From: Longimicrobiales bacterium
GTDB lineage: Bacteria; Gemmatimonadota; Gemmatimonadetes; Longimicrobiales; Gaopeijiaceae
Direction: 5' to 3'
Assembly (NCBI GenBank): GCA_029245345.1
Contig: JAQWPM010000019.1
Coordinates: forward strand, 62,001-126,000
Length of the DNA: 64,000 nt
The notes beneath the pieces were generated by a model. It did no database searches. It was given only the letters and a program-made list of their open reading frames with translations, and had not been told where the DNA came from. Both the position numbers and the translations under genes were made by a program. Shown piece by piece: positions 1-6,935 of the stretch. Within the stretch, counting starts at the first letter, position 1; every line of letters begins with the position of its first letter.

Positions 1-398
1 TTCAGCATCGCCAGCACATCAGCGTCCTTCGCGAACTGTGCGATCTTGCCTAATACCGGCAAATACTGATTGGAGACTTCCAACGGCGGCGCGGCGATCA
101 GGAAAAAGTTGTGCACCGGAGCGCTGTCGATGGCGTTAAAACCCATGCCCGCAGGCTTCCTGCCATAGGCCAGGCGGAGGCGACTTACGACGAGCGACCG
201 GCAGTGGGGAATCGCAATCCCTTTGCCAATTCCCGTGGAGCCGAGATTCTCACGACGCTTGAGCGTCTTGAAGAGGATGCCCTCGGACTTTTCGTCGAGC
301 CCCACGAGTGCCACCAATTCGCGGAGCAACTCGTCCTTGGATCCGGCCTCCAAGTCGAGCTTGACCGCATCGACTGTGAACAGCTCTTTCAACCTCAT
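1..398 (-). CDS. ptsN: PTS EIIA (PtsN/fructose-type) domain protein, 3' end outside window
   Basis: Read on the minus strand from the ATG at 398-396, this is an open frame of about 132 codons that runs off the window start. The residues around STGIGKGIAIPHCR are the EIIA-type phosphorylation site, with His65 the expected phosphohistidine. A GGAGG-type ribosome site sits just upstream (around 399-409). EIIA-Ntr proteins accept phosphate from NPr and are regulatory rather than transport components. Only about 130 of the usual 150 or more residues are visible. In many proteobacteria ptsN lies behind rpoN. Here rpoN is about 20 kb away and is followed by glycosyltransferases. A sugar-PTS EIIA component is possible but less likely. 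Confidence 0.75.
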   Translation of the reverse strand, partial: MRLKELFTVDAVKLDLEAGSKDELLRELVALVGLDEKSEGILFKTLKRRENLGSTGIGKGIAIPHCRSLVVSRLRLAYGRKPAGMGFNAIDSAPVHNFFLIAAPPLEVSNQYLPVLGKIAQFAKDADVLAML

Positions 399-531
399 CC
401 GTCGCCTCCGAAGTCCGTTTCGGTCGCGGGTCGTTTACCGAGAATCGGAGAATAACCACTCGTTCCCAAGGAGGGCAGGGCCCGCACGCGTCCCGCTTCA
501 CGGTCGCACGAATCACGGGTAGCTTCGAGGT

Positions 532-1530
532 ATGTCTGCGCACCTCCTCTCCATGCTCTCGGGCGACCACACGCCCTTGTACCTCGCGCCCCAAGCTGGC
601 GTAAGCGAGTCGCCCTTTCGACGACTGTGCCGGCGGTATGGTGCCGACGTCGTGGTGAGCGAGTTCGTGAGTGCGGCTGGTATCGTCATGAATTCGCAGC
701 GGGCACGGGACTACCTCCGCTTCGACGAAGAAGAGCGACCCATTGGGATCCAGATCTTTGGTGCCGATCCTGGGATGATGGGCGATGCGGCGGCGTACGT
801 GGCCGAGACATACGGACCGGACTTCATCGACATCAACTTCGGATGCCCGGTTAAGAAGGTCGTGAAGCGTAATGGCGGCTCAGGCTGCCTCAGAGATCTC
901 GACTTAGTCCAGACCCTCATTCGCGCAGTGGACGACGCCACAGATCTCACCACCACGGTGAAGATCCGGAGCGGCTTCGATCAGAAGAGCCGAGACCCGG
1001 TCGCGATCGGCCTCCGCTGCCAGGACGCCGGCGCCAAGGCTATATGTCTCCATCCCCGCACCCGAGCCGACATGTATTCGGGAGAGGCACAGTGGTCAGA
1101 GATCCGCGACCTCGTCGAGGCCCTCGACATCCCTGTCATCGGAAACGGAGATATCACCTCGGGCGAAGATGCGCGGCGAATGAGGGACGAGACCGGGTGC
1201 GCCGCCATCATGATCGCGCGGGGCTCACATGGGGACCCGTGGATGTTCGCACAGGCACGAGCTGCCCTAGACGGCGATCCCATACTGCCGGACCCGAGCG
1301 TGGAGGAACGCTTCCAGATCTGCCTCGAGCACGCCCGCAATGCGATCGCATTCGAGTCCAATCCGGAACGCGCGATTATCGATTTCCGGAAGCACTTGGG
1401 ATGGTATACGAAGGGGCTGCCCAGCGGGCGTCTGCTACGGATCGAACTGTTCCAGTCCGAGACTCTGGACGACGTGGAACGGCTCCTGGAAGGGTACCTC
1501 GACGAGCACAGGGCCGGGGCGACGGCCTGA
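532..1530 (+). CDS. dusB: tRNA-dihydrouridine synthase DusB
   Basis: A 332-residue FMN TIM-barrel enzyme that reduces uridine to dihydrouridine in the tRNA D-loop. The family signature is plain: APQAGVSESPFR near the N-terminus, INFGCPVKKVVKRNGGSGCL near residues 101-120 with the catalytic Cys, and GNGDI plus the phosphate-binding region IMIARGSHGDPW in the second half. The length fits bacterial DusB. It is transcribed divergently from the ptsN-like gene and lies directly upstream of the tmRNA gene. The ATG follows a weak purine stretch. The DusA/DusC subfamilies are excluded mainly by the GCPVKK motif context, so the subfamily is likely but not proven. Confidence 0.93.
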   Translation: MSAHLLSMLSGDHTPLYLAPQAGVSESPFRRLCRRYGADVVVSEFVSAAGIVMNSQRARDYLRFDEEERPIGIQIFGADPGMMGDAAAYVAETYGPDFIDINFGCPVKKVVKRNGGSGCLRDLDLVQTLIRAVDDATDLTTTVKIRSGFDQKSRDPVAIGLRCQDAGAKAICLHPRTRADMYSGEAQWSEIRDLVEALDIPVIGNGDITSGEDARRMRDETGCAAIMIARGSHGDPWMFAQARAALDGDPILPDPSVEERFQICLEHARNAIAFESNPERAIIDFRKHLGWYTKGLPSGRLLRIELFQSETLDDVERLLEGYLDEHRAGATA

Positions 1531-1604
1531 CACGGGTGGACCGGGGCTACCCGCTTCCGGTAGACTTCCTACCACAGCTGTTTGACAGATCATCTGCATT
1601 TTTC

Positions 1605-1957
1605 GGGGGCGTCACGGTTTCGACGTGTTCGGTGAAGGTGGAGTAGCGTGCCGAGGTCTCGATCCTCGTAAATAATTCGGGAAAAATTCTAATTGCCAAC
1701 ACTGATATGGCATTGGCCGCTTAAGTAACCCTTAAGTAGCTCGTTTCCTGAGTCGCCCGCCCGAGGCGTCTCCTGAAGCGACGATAATTCGGGCTGGTCC
1801 CCCCGCTTTGCCACCGGGTGGGGGGCGAGATTTTAGGTGGCTGGCCGAGGGTCCGGTTGTTCGCTGGCCCCCCGAGGCGAGACTAATCAGCGCTCTACGC
1901 ACGTAGAAGCTTCTCGGGATCCGATCGCGGACGCGGGTTCGACTCCCGCCGCCTCCA
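1605..1957 (+). ncRNA. ssrA: tmRNA (ssrA)
   Basis: The 5' end GGGGGCG pairs with CGCCTCC at 1950-1956 to form the acceptor stem (one G-U pair), followed by discriminator A1957. The conserved GGTTTCGAC lies at 1616-1624 and the T arm GCGGGTTCGACTCCCGC at about 1933-1949. The mRNA-like part, after the CCTCGTAAA stretch, resumes at GCC1695. It encodes ANTDMALAA with stop TAA at 1722-1724, close to the ALAA-ending tags of most bacteria. CCA is not encoded (the sequence after the discriminator is TCA), so it would have to be added by nucleotidyltransferase. Together with SmpB it rescues stalled ribosomes and marks products for ClpXP. Confidence 0.95.
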
Positions 1958-2002
1958 TCAGAAAGACTCTGATAACCTCAAGGTTGTCAGAGTCTTTCTG
2001 AT
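1957..2002 (+). terminator. 22-bp near-perfect inverted repeat at the tmRNA 3' end
   Basis: Arms 1957-1978 and 1981-2002 pair over 22 positions with a single T-G wobble and a 2-nt centre. No T-run follows (GATATCTAGG), so this is not a textbook intrinsic terminator. It begins on the tmRNA discriminator base and could serve termination and/or 3' end processing. Confidence 0.55.
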
Positions 2003-2040
2003 ATCTAGGCCCCAAATGCCGCGGCGGGCGGCGAACCCGC

Positions 2041-2067
2041 GCGTCCTCGGGCGAAACCCGAGGACGC
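2041..2067 (+). other. GC-rich hairpin upstream of lspA
   Basis: GCGTCCTCGGG (2041-2051) pairs perfectly with CCCGAGGACGC (2057-2067) around a CGAAA loop. It lies between the tmRNA hairpin and lspA. No T-tract follows. It may be a second 3'-end structure or part of the lspA leader. Confidence 0.4.
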
Positions 2068-2299
2068 AAAGCGAGGTTCGAGCCGACGAGCGCAGATGGT
2101 CTGCCGTTTGGCCCGCCCGATATCTCGAGGAGCCGACGGCAGCCGCAGGCTGTCGTCACTCCCGCCGCCGCCTGGGCAGGCATCCCGCCAACCGTGCCGC
2201 ACCCACCCAAACCGTTTTACCTTCTTCGCAGCTAGGAACCAACTCCACCTGCACCGCGTACACTGCTGCAGAATCCACCTCGAACCCTCGGATGCCCGA

Positions 2300-2836
2300 G
2301 TGCGCTCAAAATTCGCCCTGTTAGGAATGACCTTCCCGCTCATCATGGTCCTCGACATCTGGACCAAACGATGGGCGCTTGACGCTCTGTCGATCCGGAG
2401 CAGTGAACTCTTCGGCGGACTCGTGCCACTTACGCTCGCCTACAATAAAGGTGCTGCGTTCGGGCTTAGCGTGGGCGAGGACTCCCGCTGGTTCTTCGTG
2501 CCGGTGACGTTCATCGCGCTGGTGCTACTCGGAGTACTCTTCAAGGAGGCAGCGAAGAACGACTACCTGCGCATCATGTCGATCGCACTCGTGGTGTCCG
2601 GCGCGGTCGGGAATCTCTACGACCGCGTTCGCTGGGACATGGGGGTCGTGGACTTCCTCGGGCCGGTAGATCTGGGATTTTGGCTCTTCCCGATCTTCAA
2701 CATTGCGGACATGGCGATCACATGCGGTGCTGTGCTCCTCGCGATCTCCTTCTGGTTCGAGGAGCAGGCTGAGCGGCAAATGGAAGCAGCGACGGTCGAC
2801 CCTGCAGAGCCGACGACGGAAGAAGCGACACCGTAG
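2300..2836 (+). CDS. lspA: Lipoprotein signal peptidase (signal peptidase II)
   Basis: This inner-membrane aspartyl protease cleaves prolipoproteins before the lipidated Cys. The frame is open further upstream, but homology starts at the GTG at 2300, giving the typical opening RSKFALLGMTFPLIMVLD and 178 residues. The hallmark blocks are present: AYNKGAAFGL (48-57), SGAVGNLYDR (100-109), VVDF with Asp118, and FNIAD with Asp137. The 19-residue spacing of the two aspartates matches the catalytic pair of the family. Four hydrophobic segments are visible. The acidic C-terminal tail (about 155-178) is longer than usual. The substrates would include the many lipobox proteins in this window. Confidence 0.93.
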   Translation: MRSKFALLGMTFPLIMVLDIWTKRWALDALSIRSSELFGGLVPLTLAYNKGAAFGLSVGEDSRWFFVPVTFIALVLLGVLFKEAAKNDYLRIMSIALVVSGAVGNLYDRVRWDMGVVDFLGPVDLGFWLFPIFNIADMAITCGAVLLAISFWFEEQAERQMEAATVDPAEPTTEEATP

Positions 2837-2849
2837 CGCCGGACCGGTC

Positions 2850-4094
2850 CTAGTCGTTCAGGTCAGCAGTTCCCGGAACGAACAGCAGATAGTCGACTCG
2901 GCGGCCCGTCATCCGGGTCACCCGCAAGCTTCCGGAAGCGACGTCCACCTGATCGCCCACGACAGGGATGCGATTGAGTCGACCGAGTACGAACCCTCCT
3001 ACCGTGTCGTAGCCCTCTTCCTCTTCATCGTTCGGCTCGAGCTTCAGGCGAGCGGCGGAGTCTCTCAATGAGACGCCACCCCAGACCTGCACACGGCCAC
3101 CGGCCTGCTCCAGGAAATCCACCGGCTCGTCTTCCTCGTGTTCGTCCTGAATCTCACCGATGATCTCCTCGATCAGGTCCTCGAGGGTGACCAGCCCTGC
3201 CGTCCCCCCGAACTCGTCGACCACGATCGCCATCTTGATACGTTGCGCACGCATCTCAGAGATCAGGTCTTCGACAGGCTTCGAGGAGGGAGAGAACGGG
3301 GCAGAGCGCATCACGTCCGCGAGGATGTCGACTCCATCTTGATCCGCTCGCCACAGATCTCTCGCGACTACGACACCGACAATGTTGTCGATCGTTCCGT
3401 CGAATACAGGTATCCGCAGATGTCCAGTATCCAACATGACTCTCTTGGCTTCAGACACCGTGGCTGTGATAGGGACCGCGGTCATGTCGGTCCGGGGTGT
3501 CATGACCGAACCGATGGAGACTTCATCAAGGCGGATCACCCTGCTCACGACGTTCCACTCGTCCTCGTCCAGCGCTCCTTCGCGCCGCCCGATATCGGCC
3601 AATACTTCAATCTCCGAACGGCTCACCGTCGGGGGTACGCTACTGCGAGCGATCACGCGACCAATCCAGCCGAGGGGCACAATGACCGGCCTCATGGTCA
3701 AGACCATGAAACGAAGCACGTACGCCGAAGGGATGGACAGTTGCTTCCAATAGGTCGCACCAAGCGTCTTCGGCAGGATCTCTGCGAAGATGAGCACTGA
3801 GAACGTCAGCAGCGCTGAGAAGATCGCCACTGCGGTGCTTCCAAAGAGGCTTCCCGCGACGGCTCCCCCCACCGCTGCACCCATCGTGTTGGCGAGTGTG
3901 TTCAGTGTGAGGATCGCAGCGATCGGCTCCTCCACCTTCTTCTGGGCCTTCTCGTACCAGGCGCCAGCCCAGTGACCACTCTCACGGAGGAGGCCAACGT
4001 GGGAGTGGGTGATCGAGAGAAACGTCGCTTCGAGAACGGAGCACAGAAACGAGATCGCGAGCGTGGCCGCGAGAATCCAAGCGAGGGTCATCAT
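2850..4094 (-). CDS. CorC/HlyC-type CBS-domain membrane protein (CNNM-like)
   Basis: 414 residues in the usual family order: a DUF21/CNNM membrane domain with three or four helices (about 1-185), a pair of CBS domains (about 200-320, including SVMTPRTDMTAVP and MAIVVDEFGGTAGLVTLEDLIEEIIGEI in pieces), and a C-terminal CorC_HlyC domain with GYDTVGGFVLGRLNRIPVVGD. Such proteins are linked to Mg2+/Co2+ efflux and resistance. The 'hemolysin' label in databases is historical. It converges with lspA with only 13 nt between the stop codons. An ATG pair at the start (MM) leaves a one-codon uncertainty. Confidence 0.9.
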   Translation of the reverse strand: MMTLAWILAATLAISFLCSVLEATFLSITHSHVGLLRESGHWAGAWYEKAQKKVEEPIAAILTLNTLANTMGAAVGGAVAGSLFGSTAVAIFSALLTFSVLIFAEILPKTLGATYWKQLSIPSAYVLRFMVLTMRPVIVPLGWIGRVIARSSVPPTVSRSEIEVLADIGRREGALDEDEWNVVSRVIRLDEVSIGSVMTPRTDMTAVPITATVSEAKRVMLDTGHLRIPVFDGTIDNIVGVVVARDLWRADQDGVDILADVMRSAPFSPSSKPVEDLISEMRAQRIKMAIVVDEFGGTAGLVTLEDLIEEIIGEIQDEHEEDEPVDFLEQAGGRVQVWGGVSLRDSAARLKLEPNDEEEEGYDTVGGFVLGRLNRIPVVGDQVDVASGSLRVTRMTGRRVDYLLFVPGTADLND

Positions 4095-4824
4095 TGTGGC
4101 GTGAGTATCGGTAAGCGGATGGCGGGCGACAACCCCGCGCTAGGCGTCGAATGGCTGCACATGCGGGGCTGTATGGACGTCTCGTCGGCAGATCCGCATC
4201 CTTCTCAGTCCCCCCGTCCGATTCCAGAGCCGCCGAGGATCCAGGCGCACGTCCATCGAATTCCCCACGGTTAGAGCTTCCCCCACTGGAGGAGGTCGAG
4301 TGATCGCTCGACCTCGACTCATGAGGATCGGGGCACGATCCCGGGTCTCTACAACCTCAATGTTGAGCGGGTGCCCGTGCGTCAGCTCGTGGGGATGCAG
4401 GTACTGATCGCGTTCTGCTTCTTGCACAACAACTAGGTCTTCGGCGACCTGACCTTAGCCACGGCTGATTTGGGTGGGTGCGTTTTTGGAGGCACACGCG
4501 GTGACGCAGTTCGTCGTCCTGCGCCGGTGGTTCATCCGGTTCGAGAAATTCTATGAGGCACGTTGTTCTTTGGTCGTACATATCGCGGTCTTCACCATCT
4601 CTCGGTCGCCTTTCTCTCTCACGCGCTTCGATCTCGTCGCGACGAGCGGGGTCGACATTCGCCATCGGCTTCGAGCCGAAATTGCTTCGAGTCCTCCACG
4701 CCGACCGCGAACCGCGAGGCGTCGATACGGTAGGCGAAGAAAGCGAAGATTAGGGAGTGCGAGTCGGTTCCGCTCGCGTTACCATCCTCGTTCTGATCAA
4801 CACCAACACCGAGCGGAGCTTCGA
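4095..4824. other. Long leader/intergenic stretch without a convincing gene
   Basis: This 730-nt stretch separates the CorC-like gene from the small zinc-ribbon gene. A 9-bp hairpin lies at 4292-4315 (GAGGTCGAG / CTCGACCTC, loop TGATCG). Short open frames exist on both strands. Their composition is arginine-rich, as in out-of-frame high-GC DNA, and none matches a family I know. Promoters for the flanking divergent genes should be here, but I cannot place them with confidence. Confidence 0.4.
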
Positions 4825-5016
4825 ATGGCATCGTATACCTGCGGACAGTGCGGGATGAGCGTAAACATGACCTGTGCCAAGTGTGGCCAAGAACTCGTGA
4901 ACGACACGCTCACCAAGGACGATGGGTCGACGGTTCAGGTCTCCCAATGCCCTGAGGGCCACGGCAAGATCAAGTCGCCCATGTGCTGCGCCGTCGACAT
5001 GACCTGCCAGGTCTAA
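4825..5016 (+). CDS. Small Cys-rich zinc-ribbon-like protein
   Basis: 63 residues starting at ATG 4825, with GGAG about 8 nt upstream. The frame is open much further 5', but that part is arginine-rich and lacks the character of the Cys-rich body. Cysteines occur as CGQCGM (7-10), CAKCGQ (16-19), a single Cys near QVSQC, and CCAVDMTC at the end, suggesting one or two zinc sites. There is no signal peptide or membrane segment. The function is unknown. It precedes the NAD-salvage genes by a short gap and may be co-transcribed with them. Confidence 0.65.
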   Translation: MASYTCGQCGMSVNMTCAKCGQELVNDTLTKDDGSTVQVSQCPEGHGKIKSPMCCAVDMTCQV

Positions 5017-5152
5017 CCTGGCACGCCGCACAAAAGACTCGCACAACGGGCGAGGTGAGCTGAAGGGCTTCGACACGGCGTCCGCCCCTCCCGAGCCCAT
5101 TCGTACGTCGGATCGACTCGACCCTGAAATCTTCCAGCTTCCGGTCGAGAAA

Positions 5153-6166
5153 ATGCGTGCCGGATATTATTCGGATAAGTACTTCGTCCGGGCGCGTGAG
5201 GTACTCGCAAACAGCGGCCTCGACCCTGTGGTCACCATGCAGGTCTTCCAGAAGACTGAGGCGTTCGTAGCGGGCACGGACGAAGCCATCGCGATTCTGA
5301 AGTTGTGTCTGACGGACGGGTACTCATTCAGTGATCTCGAGGTCTCGTCACTGCACGACGGCGACCGGGCGCGTCCATGGGAGACGGTGATGCACATCAC
5401 CGGTCCCTACGCAGCATTCTCCCACCTCGAGACACTGTATGTGGGAGTCCTGGCCCGGCGTACACGCATCGCTACGAACACACGCGCGGTGGTTGAAGCG
5501 GCTTGGCCACGCCCAATCATGTTCTTTCCTGCACGCCATGACCACTGGATGGTCCAAACGGGAGACGGGTGGGCTGCGCATGTGGCAGGAGCGATCGGGG
5601 TCTCGACAGATGCCCAGGCGTCATGGTGGGGATCTGAGGGCGTGGGCACTGTTCCGCACGCACTAATCGCCGCGTTCGGAGGTGATACCGTGGGGGCGAC
5701 GCAGGCCTTTGCGGACGCCATGTCGGACGATGTGCGCGTCATCGCGCTGGTCGACTTCGACAATGACTGCGTGGGCACGTCACTCGCTGTCGCTCGGAAG
5801 CTGGGCCAGAAGCTGTGGGGTGTCCGACTCGACACTTCGGCAGCTCTCGTGGACAAGTCGCTCGACGAAGAAATGGGCGACTTCGATCCGCGGGGTGTGA
5901 ATCCGCGCCTGGTGGAGCATGTGAGGACCGCTCTCGACGCCGAGGGCTTCCAACACGTGAAAATTGTTGTATCCGGAGGTTTTTCGGTTAAGAAGATCCA
6001 GTACTTCGAAGCTTCCGGGGTCCCGGTCGATTCCTATGGAGTCGGTTCAGCCTTAGTGCGTGGTAACTACGACTACACGGCTGACGTGGTCCTCCGCGGG
6101 GACGAACCCGCCGCGAAGGTGGGACGTTGGTTCAGGCCCAACGATCGATTGGAGCGGGTGACATGA
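5153..6166 (+). CDS. Nicotinate phosphoribosyltransferase family protein
   Basis: The protein resembles the archaeal/short bacterial nicotinate phosphoribosyltransferases, which join nicotinate and PRPP to nicotinate mononucleotide in NAD salvage. Visible features are GYYSDKYFVRAREVL at the N-terminus, a TNTRAVVEAAWP segment, the DFDNDCVGTSLAVA region, and a PRPP/phosphate loop IVVSGGFSVKKI followed by GVGSAL. The first ATG (5153) falls inside the conserved N-terminal block. The same frame stays open from 5003 with recognisable sequence (DPEIFQLPVEK) but no ATG, GTG or TTG, so the true start may be a CTG (for example 5060). It overlaps the nicotinamidase gene by ATGA. Confidence 0.85.
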   Translation: MRAGYYSDKYFVRAREVLANSGLDPVVTMQVFQKTEAFVAGTDEAIAILKLCLTDGYSFSDLEVSSLHDGDRARPWETVMHITGPYAAFSHLETLYVGVLARRTRIATNTRAVVEAAWPRPIMFFPARHDHWMVQTGDGWAAHVAGAIGVSTDAQASWWGSEGVGTVPHALIAAFGGDTVGATQAFADAMSDDVRVIALVDFDNDCVGTSLAVARKLGQKLWGVRLDTSAALVDKSLDEEMGDFDPRGVNPRLVEHVRTALDAEGFQHVKIVVSGGFSVKKIQYFEASGVPVDSYGVGSALVRGNYDYTADVVLRGDEPAAKVGRWFRPNDRLERVT

Positions 6167-6861
6167 ACGCAACTGCTCGAGTGGGATGGGTCGTAGACGC
6201 CCAGGTGGACTTTCTAGATCCCGAAGGCCGCCTGTACGTGAAGGACCTCTCGGACGACACCGACCGCGGGTCCGTACAGATCATGACGGCACTGGAACGT
6301 GCATTGGCGTGGATGACCGCGGACTGTGACATAGTCGTGTATACCGGCGACTGGCACGCGCTCGACGACGACGAGATCGACCCGGACTCTCCTGACCCTG
6401 CGGCGGGAACGTATCCTCCGCACTGTATGGGACGGTCAGGCGATCCGGACGAACAGGAAGGCGCGGCCATCATGCCGAGCATTCGACCCGCCAACCCGAT
6501 CGTGCTCCCGCATGATGTAGGGGCGGAGGAGGCCCGCATAGTGGCTCGAACGGCGGTCTCTGAGCATCTCCCAGTATTCGTTCACAAGACACGTTTTGAT
6601 GTATTCAAAGGGAATTCCGGGACGGACGCCTTCCTGAAGGGCCTCTCCATGGCTCTCGGAATGTCTCTCGAGTTCTTCGTCGTAGGTGTCGCACGTGACG
6701 TGTGTGTGACTCAGGCCATCGACGGCATGCAGGCTCGCGACTATCACGTGACGGCATTGTCGGACGCAATGTGGGGACTTGGACTGGAGCCCGAGACGGC
6801 CACGCTAGGGCGCTGGGCCGAAAAGGGACGCGTCACCACGGTGAATCAAGTGGCCGGCTGA
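6163..6861 (+). CDS. pncA: Nicotinamidase (isochorismatase-like hydrolase)
   Basis: 232 residues from ATG 6163, which overlaps the stop of the upstream phosphoribosyltransferase by 4 nt. The cysteine-hydrolase triad is visible: Asp12 in VVDAQVDF, Lys142 in VHKTRFD and Cys181 in ARDVCVTQA. The metal-site region TGDWH and the YPPHCMG segment are typical of nicotinamidases. It deamidates nicotinamide to nicotinate, which the upstream enzyme then uses. The gene pair thus encodes two successive steps of NAD salvage. A related isochorismatase-like activity cannot be excluded, but the pairing argues for PncA. Confidence 0.88.
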   Translation: MNATARVGWVVDAQVDFLDPEGRLYVKDLSDDTDRGSVQIMTALERALAWMTADCDIVVYTGDWHALDDDEIDPDSPDPAAGTYPPHCMGRSGDPDEQEGAAIMPSIRPANPIVLPHDVGAEEARIVARTAVSEHLPVFVHKTRFDVFKGNSGTDAFLKGLSMALGMSLEFFVVGVARDVCVTQAIDGMQARDYHVTALSDAMWGLGLEPETATLGRWAEKGRVTTVNQVAG

Positions 6862-6878
6862 GGCTGACCGCCACCAAA

Positions 6879-6921
6879 ATGAAGACGGGGTGGTCGCTTT
6901 TGGCGACCACCCCGTCTTCAT
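6879..6921. terminator. Strong bidirectional terminator hairpin
   Basis: A 19-bp perfect stem (6879-6897 with 6903-6921) around a TTTTG loop lies between the converging pncA and LVIVD-protein genes. An A-rich stretch (CCAAAAT) on one side gives a short U-run for the minus-strand transcript. Confidence 0.85.
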
Positions 6922-6935
6922 GTAACTCGGCTTCG

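Noticed and set aside
1582-1604. TTGACA just before the tmRNA gene as a -35 box
   Set aside because: It ends only 17 nt before the mature 5' end, so it cannot be the -35 element of a promoter starting at or before 1605.
4357-4665. Minus-strand ORF of 102 codons with an acidic/arginine-rich sequence
   Set aside because: No family resemblance, no ribosome site, and composition like that of out-of-frame high-GC DNA.
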